Below, one piece after another: positions 8,086-15,650 of a stretch of 23,912 nucleotides of DNA (position 1 is the first letter of the stretch; each line of letters begins with the position of its first letter). A model generated the notes under the pieces. It was not told the origin of the DNA. It did not search any database and saw nothing but the letters and a program-made list of their open reading frames with translations. The translations under genes and the position numbers were made by a program. Location: assembly GCA_937975765.1 (NCBI GenBank), contig CALJUR010000029.1, forward strand, positions 1 through 23,912. The letters are read 5' to 3'. The DNA is from an uncultured Myxococcales bacterium (GTDB taxonomy: Bacteria > Myxococcota_A > UBA9042 > DTJE01).

Positions 8086-8379
8086 CTACCGGCCGCGCGC
8101 TGGCGGGTCGGGGTCGGTCAAGCCGCACCTCGTCCGCACTTCCTCCCACGGGATCGGCGGCGACGGATCCGCCGGGGCCAGGGCAACCGCGCTTGCGTCC
8201 GTCCGGTCTTCCACGTCGCGTACCAGCCGCCGCCCCCACCGTCCCCGAACGAAGACCGCCCGAGCGATGCGGATCAGCAGGCGCGCATCCTCTTCGGGGA
8301 GCCGATCGGCAAGAGTCTTCAACCGGGCGCGGGCGTCGGTGCCTACCGGACCCCCAGGCTTGGCAGGATCGGGGTTCAC
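8086..8379 (-). CDS. Antitoxin-like small protein downstream of the toxin
   Basis: The product is 97 aa. The GTG start at 8379 overlaps the toxin stop in a GTGA tetranucleotide, and GAGG lies seven bases upstream inside the toxin gene, so translation is probably coupled. Its ARLKTLADRLPEEDARLLIRIARAV resembles AKLHDIADKLTDEDAAIVLTIARTL of the antitoxin at 8637. Its C-terminal PPIPWEEVRTRCGL resembles EIPLSAVKAQLGL, the end of the related antitoxin at 18621. It therefore looks like a divergent second antitoxin placed after the toxin. Whether it binds the toxin, the operator or something else cannot be seen. Longer in-frame extension to 8511 lies inside the toxin gene and lacks a ribosome site. 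Confidence 0.7.
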   Translation of the reverse strand: MNPDPAKPGGPVGTDARARLKTLADRLPEEDARLLIRIARAVFVRGRWGRRLVRDVEDRTDASAVALAPADPSPPIPWEEVRTRCGLTDPDPPARGR

Positions 8380-8633
8380 CGGTAGACCTCGCGACGGTGC
8401 GCGACCTTCAACAGCAGGACCCGCAAGACCGAATCGTGAACCTCGTAGACCACGCGGTAGTCCCCGACCCGGATCCGATAGGTGTCCCTCAACCCCGCCA
8501 GTTTGGCGCACCCGTCGGGCCTCGGGTCAACCGCCAGCCCGCGGATCGCGGCAACCACCCGCCCGCCGGTCGGCCGGGGCAAGGCTTCAAGTTCCTTCCG
8601 GGCGGACTTCGGGATTTCGATGGAGTACGCCAT
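8376..8633 (-). CDS. RelE/ParE-family toxin
   Basis: The 85-aa protein shows the family pattern from end to end: MAYSIEIPKSARKELEALPR, a middle GRVVAAIRGLAVDPRPDGCAKLAG, then LRDTYRIRVGDYRVVYEV and a C-terminal LRVLLLKVAHRREVYR. Family members are ribosome-dependent mRNA interferases (RelE) or gyrase poisons (ParE). The RxGDYRxxY and HRREVY segments fit RelE better. The ATG at 8633 comes three bases after the stop of its antitoxin. It has about the same length and layout as the toxin at 18354, with VGDYR and HRREVY shared. On the element it may act as an addiction module that stabilises the insertion. Confidence 0.9.
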   Translation of the reverse strand: MAYSIEIPKSARKELEALPRPTGGRVVAAIRGLAVDPRPDGCAKLAGLRDTYRIRVGDYRVVYEVHDSVLRVLLLKVAHRREVYR

Positions 8634-8636
8634 GCG

Positions 8637-8861
8637 TCAGAAACCGAGTTCCCGGCACACGTCCTCAAACGGTTCCGTCCCCTGGCGGGCTTCCGCATGG
8701 CGCTTGCGGAGTTCCACGGCTTCCTGGGGGGTCGGGACTTCCACGGGGATCCGTGGCTTCCGACGGCGGGCCAACGTCCGGGCGATGGTCAGCACGATCG
8801 CGGCGTCTTCGTCCGTCAACTTGTCGGCGATATCATGGAGTTTCGCGCGCGCCGCACTCAC
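8637..8861 (-). CDS. Antitoxin of the RelE-like toxin
   Basis: The 74-aa protein starts with GTG at 8861, six bases after AGGGAG (8868-8873). The N-terminal half, VSAARAKLHDIADKLTDEDA, is a predicted helical part like that in the antitoxin at 18621 (VSAARDALLDLAGKLTEDEA). The C-terminal half is charged and probably wraps the toxin. The gene is first in a three-gene operon with toxin and antitoxin-like partner. Upstream sequence GATGCG followed by TACCAT is conserved with the other pair (GATGCG, TACAAT) and may be the autoregulated promoter. An in-frame extension upstream exists but has no sign of coding. Confidence 0.85.
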   Translation of the reverse strand: MSAARAKLHDIADKLTDEDAAIVLTIARTLARRRKPRIPVEVPTPQEAVELRKRHAEARQGTEPFEDVCRELGF

Positions 8862-8928
8862 GATCGGCTCCCTGTTCGATCCGTTGCAATGGTAGCGCAT
8901 CCCCGGGCGGGTTTCCAGCCGGGCGGGC

Positions 8929-10593
8929 TCAGAACCCCAGCCCAGGGTTCCTGGGGGCCTCCGGCTTCGCCTTCGGGGCTTTCTTGAAGGTGACGTTGAC
9001 GTATTGGCTTGGCGGGTACTCGATTCGCTTCCCGGCCAACAGGTCCGCAATCGTGAGGATCTGGACGCGGGGATAGTTCCGGTTCCACGCCTCGGAATGG
9101 TAGAACCCGACGGACGCGGCCTCGGTCCGCATCGGCTGCGTCGCATCCTGCATCGTCAACAGGACCCCGATTTCGGCTTTCTCCCGGTCCATGACGCCCC
9201 GCAGGTCGCGGACGTGCGCCGCCCCGGTGTGCCCGGCCTTGACCGAAAGGACGATCTGCCGGACCGCGGGGCCGCCGGGCGGGTCCCGGAAGTAGAGGCG
9301 GCCGTCAATCCCCTTGTCCGCGCCTTTCTTCTGTTCCGTCGGTCGCGCCCCGACCAACCCGAGTGCCCACCATTGGAATTGGTACGGGTCCTGTTCCGCC
9401 AGGGCCGCCGCGCCGGCCAGGTCGGCGGGCTCGCCAACGACGTTGAAGGTCGCGTCCGGGAAGGTGTCCCGCAGGCGTTGCTTGATCAACGTGATTGCAA
9501 GGTGCGTCACGTCGATTCCGATCCATCGCCGCTTCAAGCGTTGGGCCGCCGCGATGGCGGTTCCGCATCCGCAGAAGGGATCAAGGACCGTTTCACCGTC
9601 ATTGCTGGACGATTCGATCAAGCGCTCCAACAAAGCGGATGGCTTCTGCGTCGGGTAGCCGAGGCGCTCCGGGGAATTGTTCTTGAGAGGGCTGATATCC
9701 GCGACTACGTCGCCCGCGGGGATGCCCTTGGACTCTTCAAGATACCGCTTCAACATGGGCATTCCGTCTTCGGCCTTGGGCCAGAAGATGCGGCCCGCCG
9801 CGTCCAGGGCGTCAAGGGCTTCCTGCGTGCCGAGCCCTTCCACGATCTCCCCCACGAACCGCGGAATCGCCCAATGCCGCCCGCGAGCCGTTGGATCCTT
9901 CCCCCGCCATGGCGCACCGGACGGCCCGGAACGAGTGCCGGCAGCCGTGAGGTTGTCGCGGTTGAATCGTCGGCCCGTTCCCTCTTCAACGTTGTTGTAC
10001 CACTCGTCAATCGTGTCTTGGGCGAGAGGCTGATAGGTCGGGTTCCATGTATGCCCTTCGGCCTTGCTGTAGAACAGGATGACATCGTGGACGGGGCCGT
10101 ATCGCTTCGCGCTGCTGTGCGCGCTTGTTCTTTTCCAGATGATTTCATTGAGGAAATTCTGCGGACCGAAGACGGCGTCCAGCAAGACCTTGAGATAGTG
10201 GCTCGCCGTCGGATCGCAGTGCAAGTACAGGCTCCCGGTCGGTTTCAGGACCCGCCGCAGTTCCACAAGGCGAGGCGCCATCATCGCGAGGTACGCCATC
10301 ATGTCGCTTGGACCGAGCATGACGTGCAGGGCGTAGACCGCGTCCCGCACCCGGCCGGGGGTCTCAAGCATCGCGTGGAACGCCGCGCTGGCGGCTTCGT
10401 CCCAGTGCCAGGTATCCTCGAAGGCCCGGACTTGCGCGGCCGAACGCCGGCCGTCCTGTTCCCCGAAAAGGACGTTGTAGTCCGCGTTGCTGTTGAACGG
10501 GGGGTCCAGGTAGACCAGGTCAACCGACTCGTCCTTGAGGTACCGTTTCAGAACGTCCAGGTTGTCGCCGTAGTACAGGACATTGTCGGCCAT
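8929..10593 (-). CDS. Adenine DNA methyltransferase fused to Mrr-like nuclease domain
   Basis: The 554-aa protein starts at ATG 10593 behind a G-rich GGGGGAG site; the frame upstream is not coding-like. The order of motifs, DPPF (residues 30-33, VYLDPPFNSNADYN) before the SAM-binding DPFCGCGTAIAAAQRL (about 338), makes it a beta-class amino-methyltransferase, most likely N6-adenine. The central part (YGPVHDVILFYSK, GRHWAIPRF, LGYPTQKPSALLERLI) is as in type III Mod-like enzymes. After about residue 400 a second domain follows: KGADKGIDGRLYF, then IVLSVKAG, and RDLRGVMDREKAEIGVLLT. This fits the Mrr-like PD-(D/E)xK fold, with Ser instead of the usual Glu/Gln before K. No separate restriction or specificity gene is next to it. 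It may protect element DNA, cut foreign DNA, or both. Confidence 0.88.
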   Translation of the reverse strand: MADNVLYYGDNLDVLKRYLKDESVDLVYLDPPFNSNADYNVLFGEQDGRRSAAQVRAFEDTWHWDEAASAAFHAMLETPGRVRDAVYALHVMLGPSDMMAYLAMMAPRLVELRRVLKPTGSLYLHCDPTASHYLKVLLDAVFGPQNFLNEIIWKRTSAHSSAKRYGPVHDVILFYSKAEGHTWNPTYQPLAQDTIDEWYNNVEEGTGRRFNRDNLTAAGTRSGPSGAPWRGKDPTARGRHWAIPRFVGEIVEGLGTQEALDALDAAGRIFWPKAEDGMPMLKRYLEESKGIPAGDVVADISPLKNNSPERLGYPTQKPSALLERLIESSSNDGETVLDPFCGCGTAIAAAQRLKRRWIGIDVTHLAITLIKQRLRDTFPDATFNVVGEPADLAGAAALAEQDPYQFQWWALGLVGARPTEQKKGADKGIDGRLYFRDPPGGPAVRQIVLSVKAGHTGAAHVRDLRGVMDREKAEIGVLLTMQDATQPMRTEAASVGFYHSEAWNRNYPRVQILTIADLLAGKRIEYPPSQYVNVTFKKAPKAKPEAPRNPGLGF

Positions 10594-10624
10594 GTCTCCC
10601 CCGGGCTCATTCCGTGCGCCGGTG

Positions 10625-10630
10625 ATTGTA
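10625..10630 (-). promoter_or_regulatory. Candidate -10 element for the methyltransferase gene
   Basis: TACAAT on the - strand lies in the 118-bp gap before the methyltransferase start and would give a leader of about 25 bases. No good -35 is visible, so this is weak. Confidence 0.3.
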
Positions 10631-10711
10631 TCGCAGGCGTCGCGTCGGCCCCGCGTTCGTGTCGGGCGGTCGGGCGAAGTCTTCAGGGCGGGGGCCAGGC
10701 GACCGGGGCGG

Positions 10712-11329
10712 TCAATGCCCGCGAGGGCTTCCCAGGGCCGCCGCGACGGCCTGCCGATAGTCGGCCGCGAAGACGGCGGCCAGCCGGTCAATGGCTTCCT
10801 CGCCCGCGGGGGACGCTGCGAAGCGGTCCGCCAGGTCTTCCGCGTCCAGGTCCGCGAACCGGTGCGCCAGCCCGTCCAGGTCCGCCGCGATGGAAGGCGC
10901 GAAGACCGCCAGAACGTCGCGAGGGTCCGCCCCCGTCCCCTCCGCGAATCGCTGCCATGCGCGCCAGCAATGCCGCGCCATCCATTCCCCCGCGAACGAT
11001 CCCGACAGGGGTTCGCCGTCCGGCCCGCGGGCGTCCAGAATCGCCGCCAGCGCGGACCGGTCCCCCGCAAGCCGTTCCATGACGAGGGCCAGAACCTCCC
11101 CCTTCGCGATCGTGCGCATGGCGCAAGTCCAGGGCCACGCGAGGCGTTGCGTCGCGGCGGGGAACGCTTCGACCCGCGCCCCGACCTCGCGGGCGTGTCC
11201 CGGGGGGCAGGTGCGCTGCAATGCCCGGATCTCGTCTTCGTCCCTGCGGACGATGGCGGCGAGGTACAGGCGCACCCGTTCGGCGGGCGTCAGGCGGTCG
11301 TATTGCTGCCGCAGGGCCTTCCCCTTCAA
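10712..11329 (-). CDS. Unknown element protein, helical, 205 aa
   Basis: The start is taken as TTG at 11329, overlapping the TGA of the previous gene (TTGA) with GGAGG eight bases upstream; no ATG fits. The protein opens LKGKALRQQYDRLTPAERVR and contains LYLAAIVRRDEDEIRALQRTCP. Its middle is hydrophobic and Trp-containing (LAWPWTCAMRTIAKGEVLAL, WMARHCWRAWQRFAEG). The C-terminal half is acidic and helical (VFAPSIAADLDGLAHRFADL). There is no signal peptide or clear membrane span. I do not recognise the family. Its position between the replication genes and the methyltransferase, in an overlapping operon, suggests an accessory role in the element. Confidence 0.65.
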   Translation of the reverse strand: MKGKALRQQYDRLTPAERVRLYLAAIVRRDEDEIRALQRTCPPGHAREVGARVEAFPAATQRLAWPWTCAMRTIAKGEVLALVMERLAGDRSALAAILDARGPDGEPLSGSFAGEWMARHCWRAWQRFAEGTGADPRDVLAVFAPSIAADLDGLAHRFADLDAEDLADRFAASPAGEEAIDRLAAVFAADYRQAVAAALGSPRGH

Positions 11330-11649
11330 GCGATGTTCCTCCGGGCCTTCAAGGCGCCTTCCACGGCTTCCAACCGTGCGGCCAGGTCGCCCGCCTCGAT
11401 TGCGCGCAACGCCACGCCGGCCAGGAAGCCGATCGTCCGCGCCCGCTCCGTTGTCGGGAGGTTCCCATCGGACCGGACGCGGCCGACCTGTTCCGCCACC
11501 AATGCCAGAACGTCGGCCGCCGTCTTGAGGCGGAAGTCCGCCGGGATTGGGGTTTGACACGGGGTTTGACTGCCGAGGCCGCCAACGCGCCGCAACCTCG
11601 CGTAATCCCGATTGTACGAGCGCACCCGCTCCCGATCCTTGAAAGGCAT
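11326..11649 (-). CDS. Small unknown element protein, 107 aa
   Basis: The ATG at 11649 has GGAGGAT upstream at good distance, and the stop overlaps the next start. The N-terminus MPFKDRERVRSYNRDYARLR is the Arg/Tyr-rich opening seen in many small phage and mobile-element DNA-binding proteins. The rest is helical: KTAADVLALVAEQVGRVR, then IGFLAGVALRAIEAGDLAAR and LEAVEGALKARR. No catalytic motif is visible. The gene begins four bases after the helicase-like gene, so it is probably translated with it. A regulatory or replication-accessory role is a guess. Confidence 0.68.
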   Translation of the reverse strand: MPFKDRERVRSYNRDYARLRRVGGLGSQTPCQTPIPADFRLKTAADVLALVAEQVGRVRSDGNLPTTERARTIGFLAGVALRAIEAGDLAARLEAVEGALKARRNIA

Positions 11650-11653
11650 CGGC

Positions 11654-14239
11654 CTATCCTCCCTCCGGACGGTCGGACCCGCCCGCGACGTCCCAGGGGG
11701 CGAGGCAATCGCCGCACACCGGGGCCCCGTCCACCAATTCGGCCCCGCAGCCGGCCCGCACCGTCCGGCCGCACCGGGCGCACGGGCCGATTCCCGCCTC
11801 CGTTGGGCCGGATCCGCCCGCGCAAGGTTCGGCCTCTTCGGCCCGGCTCGTGACGGCTTCGCAATCTGTTCCCGTCGGGTCGGGTGGAAGGGGCGCCGAA
11901 AAGAGGCCCTTCCGGCCCAAGGGTCCACCGGGCGCAGATTCGGCGCCGGATTCCTGCGGGTCGGTTCCGGAAGCGAACCCGCCCAAGCGGCCCAACGCGG
12001 GCCGGTTTCCGGGGCCGGCAGGGTCGGTCGGATCGGCGGATCCGTCCCCTATCCCATCCGCGGGCCGGTTGGGCCGGTTTTCTCCGGGGGACTCCAGGCA
12101 CCCCGCGCAAACGTGAATGACGGACCGGCGGACCCCTTCAAGGGTGCGGCGAACCTGCAACTTGCCCCGGCCCGAATCGACCGACGCCAGGGCGCCCGCT
12201 TCCTTCAACCGCTTCCACAAGGTCACGTTGCCGACGGCCAGGGCATCGGCGGAACCGGCGCCCGCCTCTTGCGCAATCTGGTAGGCCGCGTCCGGTTCCA
12301 GGAACAGATCGTCCCCTTCCACCCATCCGACCCGGCGCCCCTGTGGCTGCCATTCGGGGCCGGAGTACGCTCCCGGGCCGACCTGGCGCGACCTCCATCC
12401 CCACCGGCCGGGGGATGGGGGCGCCTCGCCATTCGGGGCCGCGACGTGCGCCCTGCCGGACGCCAGGGCGGATGCCAGCAACTCCAGGAAGCGAACCGCC
12501 GGATCGCATCCTTGCTGGTACTGGTCTTGTGCCGCGACGGCGTCCGCTAGGGACGCCAGGCAGGCGGACCAAAGGCGTTCGGTGGCAGGGGCATCGATCG
12601 CGCCCGCGTCCCGGGCGAATCGCAGGAACCATCGCAACCCGACCGCCAGGGACGCGGCGTTCCGCGGGGTCCGCTTGTGGGTTCCAACCCCCATCCCTTC
12701 GGCCAAGGTGTCCCGTTCCGCCGGTAGGCCCGCCCGGACCTCGCCGAACCTTCCGGCAATCCATCGCAGGAATCCCGCCAGGGCGCCGGCATGGAGCCCG
12801 GCTGAGGCGTCCCGCTGGCAGTCCGTGAGGCGCGACCAATCCATGTCGGACGGGCCGACTTCCACAACCACGATTCGCGCGCGAAGGGACGCCAGCCGGC
12901 CGGGCAGGTCTTCCCCGGTCGACAATGGCAGGCACCGCGGGGGGCGGTCCGCCCGGTGCCTTGCTTCCGAGTTCAACCGCTGGCGCCCGGCCGCGTTGCC
13001 AACCGCCCGAAAGAACCGCTCCGCCTCGCGGTGATAACGCTCCCGCTCGCCGGACGCGCCGGACGGGGCGAAATCGTCCACCGTCAACAGGGTGTCTTTC
13101 GCCAGGAACGCCAGGGACTCCAGGGCATTCGCGGTGCTACTCCAGGCGGCCGGTAGGTGGCGGGCGTCCAGGCCCGGCCCGAAGTGCTGTTGTGCCAGGG
13201 CCGCCAGTTCGGACTTGCCGCGTCCGGTGCCCCCGGTCAAGTGCAGGGAGAAATCCGCCGACCCGAGGGCGGCCCGCCAGATCGCGGCGAAGACCGGAAC
13301 CGACACCCGCCGGGCGGCGACGTCCAGGATCCGCAGGGATGCCCGGACCGCGTCTGCCAGGTCCGCGCCGGTCGGCGGGTCGGGCAGAGTGAACCGCGAC
13401 AAGGCGCCCCCGCCGTCCGCGTCCACCTCGATTCCCGGTTCCGGGCCGTCGGGACCGATGCCCCCGCCCGCGTGCAGATAGATCCATCCGCCGCCGACCT
13501 GGCGCCATCCCAGGTGACGAAAGACCCGCCGCGTGGGGACGTCCGCCCCGGACAGGTCTTGGATCGCCGCCCGCAGGTGATCCCGGGAACCCTGGCCCGC
13601 CTGGACGCACGGTGCCGATCCCCATACCTCATTGACCCAACCCATCCCGGCGAACCGCGCGACCTGTACCCGGACAGCGGGAAAGACCCGGCCCCCGTGT
13701 CGCTTCCCGAGGGCCCCTTCAACGACAAAGAACCGCGCATCCTCCCCGGACCCGTCGTCAAGCGCGACCTCTTCCACGATCCGGGCGTGGAAGTTCGCGA
13801 GCAACTGATAGGACAACCCGCATTCCCGGCTGTAGACCTCGCGGAAGACCTGCCCCTCGCGCACGACGTATCCCGATGGGGTGTACCCGTCCCGGACCGC
13901 GGACCCGGCAGGGGAGGCCCGGGCCTTCAGGCACCGGTCAAGGTCCCGCAGAGACACCCCCGCGGCCTTCAGTTCCGCCCGGGCGCGGGCGTAACGGGGC
14001 GCATCCCGTTCCGACAGGACCGCCAGCGCGTCCAGGATCCCGCGGTCCGGATCGAAGACGTCCGCAGGCGTGCAGTCTGCCAGGCCGGCAGCGGCCTTCC
14101 GTGCGGACGCCAGCGCCGGATCCGCAACGCTCGCCGCCTCGTCCAGGGCCGCCCGCATGGCTTCGCCGGTCAGAACCTCCACCGGTGCGCCCGCGGCGCG
14201 GGCGTCGTCGATTCCCTTCGGGGGTTCGCGAGTCACCAT
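11654..14239 (-). CDS. DUF927-like replication ATPase with C-terminal zinc ribbon
   Basis: The 861-aa protein starts at ATG 14239 (GGAG eight bases upstream), overlapping the end of the primase-like gene by seven bases. Residues about 120-330 resemble the DUF927 region of element helicases (GYTPSGYVVREGQVFREV, LLANFHARIVEEVALDDGSG, FRHLGWRQVGGGWIYLHAGG). An ATPase core follows with Walker A GGTGRGKS (about 335) and Walker B LLTVDDF (about 385), then TGEDLPGRLASLRARIVVVE. The last 150 residues are a Gly/Pro-rich disordered stretch ending in a four-Cys zinc ribbon (CARCG, then VCGDC, about residues 815-845). With the preceding primase it probably makes the replication module of the element. The helicase function is inferred from the family. 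Confidence 0.82.
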   Translation of the reverse strand: MVTREPPKGIDDARAAGAPVEVLTGEAMRAALDEAASVADPALASARKAAAGLADCTPADVFDPDRGILDALAVLSERDAPRYARARAELKAAGVSLRDLDRCLKARASPAGSAVRDGYTPSGYVVREGQVFREVYSRECGLSYQLLANFHARIVEEVALDDGSGEDARFFVVEGALGKRHGGRVFPAVRVQVARFAGMGWVNEVWGSAPCVQAGQGSRDHLRAAIQDLSGADVPTRRVFRHLGWRQVGGGWIYLHAGGGIGPDGPEPGIEVDADGGGALSRFTLPDPPTGADLADAVRASLRILDVAARRVSVPVFAAIWRAALGSADFSLHLTGGTGRGKSELAALAQQHFGPGLDARHLPAAWSSTANALESLAFLAKDTLLTVDDFAPSGASGERERYHREAERFFRAVGNAAGRQRLNSEARHRADRPPRCLPLSTGEDLPGRLASLRARIVVVEVGPSDMDWSRLTDCQRDASAGLHAGALAGFLRWIAGRFGEVRAGLPAERDTLAEGMGVGTHKRTPRNAASLAVGLRWFLRFARDAGAIDAPATERLWSACLASLADAVAAQDQYQQGCDPAVRFLELLASALASGRAHVAAPNGEAPPSPGRWGWRSRQVGPGAYSGPEWQPQGRRVGWVEGDDLFLEPDAAYQIAQEAGAGSADALAVGNVTLWKRLKEAGALASVDSGRGKLQVRRTLEGVRRSVIHVCAGCLESPGENRPNRPADGIGDGSADPTDPAGPGNRPALGRLGGFASGTDPQESGAESAPGGPLGRKGLFSAPLPPDPTGTDCEAVTSRAEEAEPCAGGSGPTEAGIGPCARCGRTVRAGCGAELVDGAPVCGDCLAPWDVAGGSDRPEGG

Positions 14240-15222
14240 CGTTCGATCTCCAGATTGAAGGCGGCGGCCTCGATACCGGTGGCGGCGTCCGTCAGGGCCC
14301 GGGCAACGTGAGGATTCGTCTGCCAATCCAAATCGAAGGCAAGGCGTACGGTCCGGGCGGAGAGGGCGGACAGAACGGGGAGGGCGGCCCGCCAGGAACC
14401 GACCCCGGGGACGGACACGGACAGGACCCGATCGGGGTCAAGTACCGTGGAAACGTCCGCCTTCAACTCCCCTTCCGTGAGGCAGACGCGATCCGGGTCG
14501 CGCCCGTCATCCCGGGGAAAGGGGACGTGAACCGGGGCTCCGGGACTGGGTCCGGGGTGTCCCTCCCAATTGCTCGAAAGCGTCACGTATCGCCGCTTGG
14601 CATCGCAGGGATCGTCCCGGCGGATCTTCAACGCCGCGATGCGCCCGGCCAGATCGCGCGCCGGGATCAACAGGCCGGGCGCCCCGGCGATCGTCAGGAA
14701 CGCCCGACCCGTCCGCGATGACTCGCGACGAACGATCCCCGGGACCCCGGCCAGGGTTTCCGGGGCGAAGCGATCCGCCAGCCGGCGGGCAAGGGCCTCC
14801 CGGGGCCAGGGCGAACCGGCCGGGGGGAGGGTTCGGTATTCGCGGCGATCGATCTCCGCGTCCGTCAACCCGCGCGCCCGAAGGGCCGCCCGGTGGACTG
14901 CGTCCAGGGACAATGCCCGAAGGATCGCGGCGTATACGTCCGCGCGGACGCCCAGCGGGACCAGGTCGGCGACAGGTCCGGGCGGGACGTCCAGGCGGTC
15001 CGCGATGGTGCCGGACTCGGGGAACGGGACGCGGGCGGGTCCAAGTCGGTGGACGTAGTAGGGGACGCCCGCCCGGTCCACCCTGGCCCGGCCGCCGTCG
15101 GGGACGCGCCGACACAGGACAACGGAACCGTCGGCCGACTGCCGGCACCATCCGGAGGAACGGCACACCGGGCAGGGCGCCCGGCCGTTGACCGCCTGGA
15201 ATGCTCCGTCGGCGCGAGGCAT
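14233..15222 (-). CDS. Primase-like protein: zinc finger plus TOPRIM-like domain
   Basis: The product is 329 aa. The start is ATG 15222 after a G-rich stretch. A zinc-finger-like N-terminus has Cys17, Cys20, Cys26 and Cys37 (CPVCRSSGWC, then VVLCRR), recalling the CHC2 type of phage primases but with only Cys ligands visible. The C-terminal half has LTEGELKADV (about 247) and VRLAFDLDWQ (about 296), which match the acidic positions of a DUF3854/TOPRIM fold. The preceding segment AGAPGLLIPARDLAGRIAAL also fits that family. It overlaps the helicase-like gene. Primers for replication of the excised element would be the expected role; priming itself cannot be shown from sequence. Confidence 0.78.
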   Translation of the reverse strand: MPRADGAFQAVNGRAPCPVCRSSGWCRQSADGSVVLCRRVPDGGRARVDRAGVPYYVHRLGPARVPFPESGTIADRLDVPPGPVADLVPLGVRADVYAAILRALSLDAVHRAALRARGLTDAEIDRREYRTLPPAGSPWPREALARRLADRFAPETLAGVPGIVRRESSRTGRAFLTIAGAPGLLIPARDLAGRIAALKIRRDDPCDAKRRYVTLSSNWEGHPGPSPGAPVHVPFPRDDGRDPDRVCLTEGELKADVSTVLDPDRVLSVSVPGVGSWRAALPVLSALSARTVRLAFDLDWQTNPHVARALTDAATGIEAAAFNLEIERW

Positions 15223-15327
15223 GGAATCCCCCCGCCCGGGCGGGTGCGACAGTCACGGGGGGGCGATGGAATCGGCGCGCCGGTTCAACGCCAGTTCCCC
15301 GTGCCGTGCCCCGGCCGGGGTTCGTCC

Positions 15328-15537
15328 TCAACCCCTGCGCCCGCGACGTTCCACCGGCCGCCCGTCTTCCTGGCGGGTGGATTCCAGCAACCGCCGGACG
15401 TCGGATTCCGCGATCCGGCGCGAACGGCCGATCTTGTGGGACGGCAACGAACCGTCCAGAACCCGACGCCAGATCGTCCAGGGAGAAAGGGACAGGGACT
15501 CAGCAACCTCGGGAACCGTCAGCAGGCGTTCCGACAT
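15328..15537 (-). CDS. Excisionase-like helix-turn-helix protein
   Basis: The 69-aa protein starts at ATG 15537 (GAGG seven bases upstream); the longer frame to 15606 is not needed. LLTVPEVAESLSLSPWTIWR followed by GSLPSHKIGRSRRIAESDV is the MerR-like winged helix of the helix_turn_helix_17 / excisionase family. Such proteins bend DNA at att sites or control the integrase. In this element it is the best candidate recombination directionality factor, and the paired repeats at the ends could be its sites. It follows a 113-bp AT-rich gap with a candidate promoter. Confidence 0.85.
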   Translation of the reverse strand: MSERLLTVPEVAESLSLSPWTIWRRVLDGSLPSHKIGRSRRIAESDVRRLLESTRQEDGRPVERRGRRG

Positions 15538-15587
15538 GACGCAACCTCGCCAGCAAAGCGGGCCGATTCCCGCCTCGTCACGCCATG

Positions 15588-15616
15588 ACGGTAGTAACCG
15601 AAACAACCTAAGTCAA
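15588..15616 (-). promoter_or_regulatory. Candidate promoter for the excisionase/replication operon
   Basis: On the - strand TTGACT (15611-15616), 17 bases, TACCGT (15588-15593). It lies in one of the most AT-rich lines of the element (23 G+C in 15601-15660 by hand count), between the unknown gene at 15651 and the excisionase-like gene. Confidence 0.45.
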
Positions 15617-15650
15617 AGTTATCTTTGCATTTCTGCGGATAGAAGGGGGT

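Noticed and set aside
9004..11082. 692-codon + strand frame
   Set aside because: Antisense to the methyltransferase, which has DPPF and DPFCGCG motifs; no start signal.
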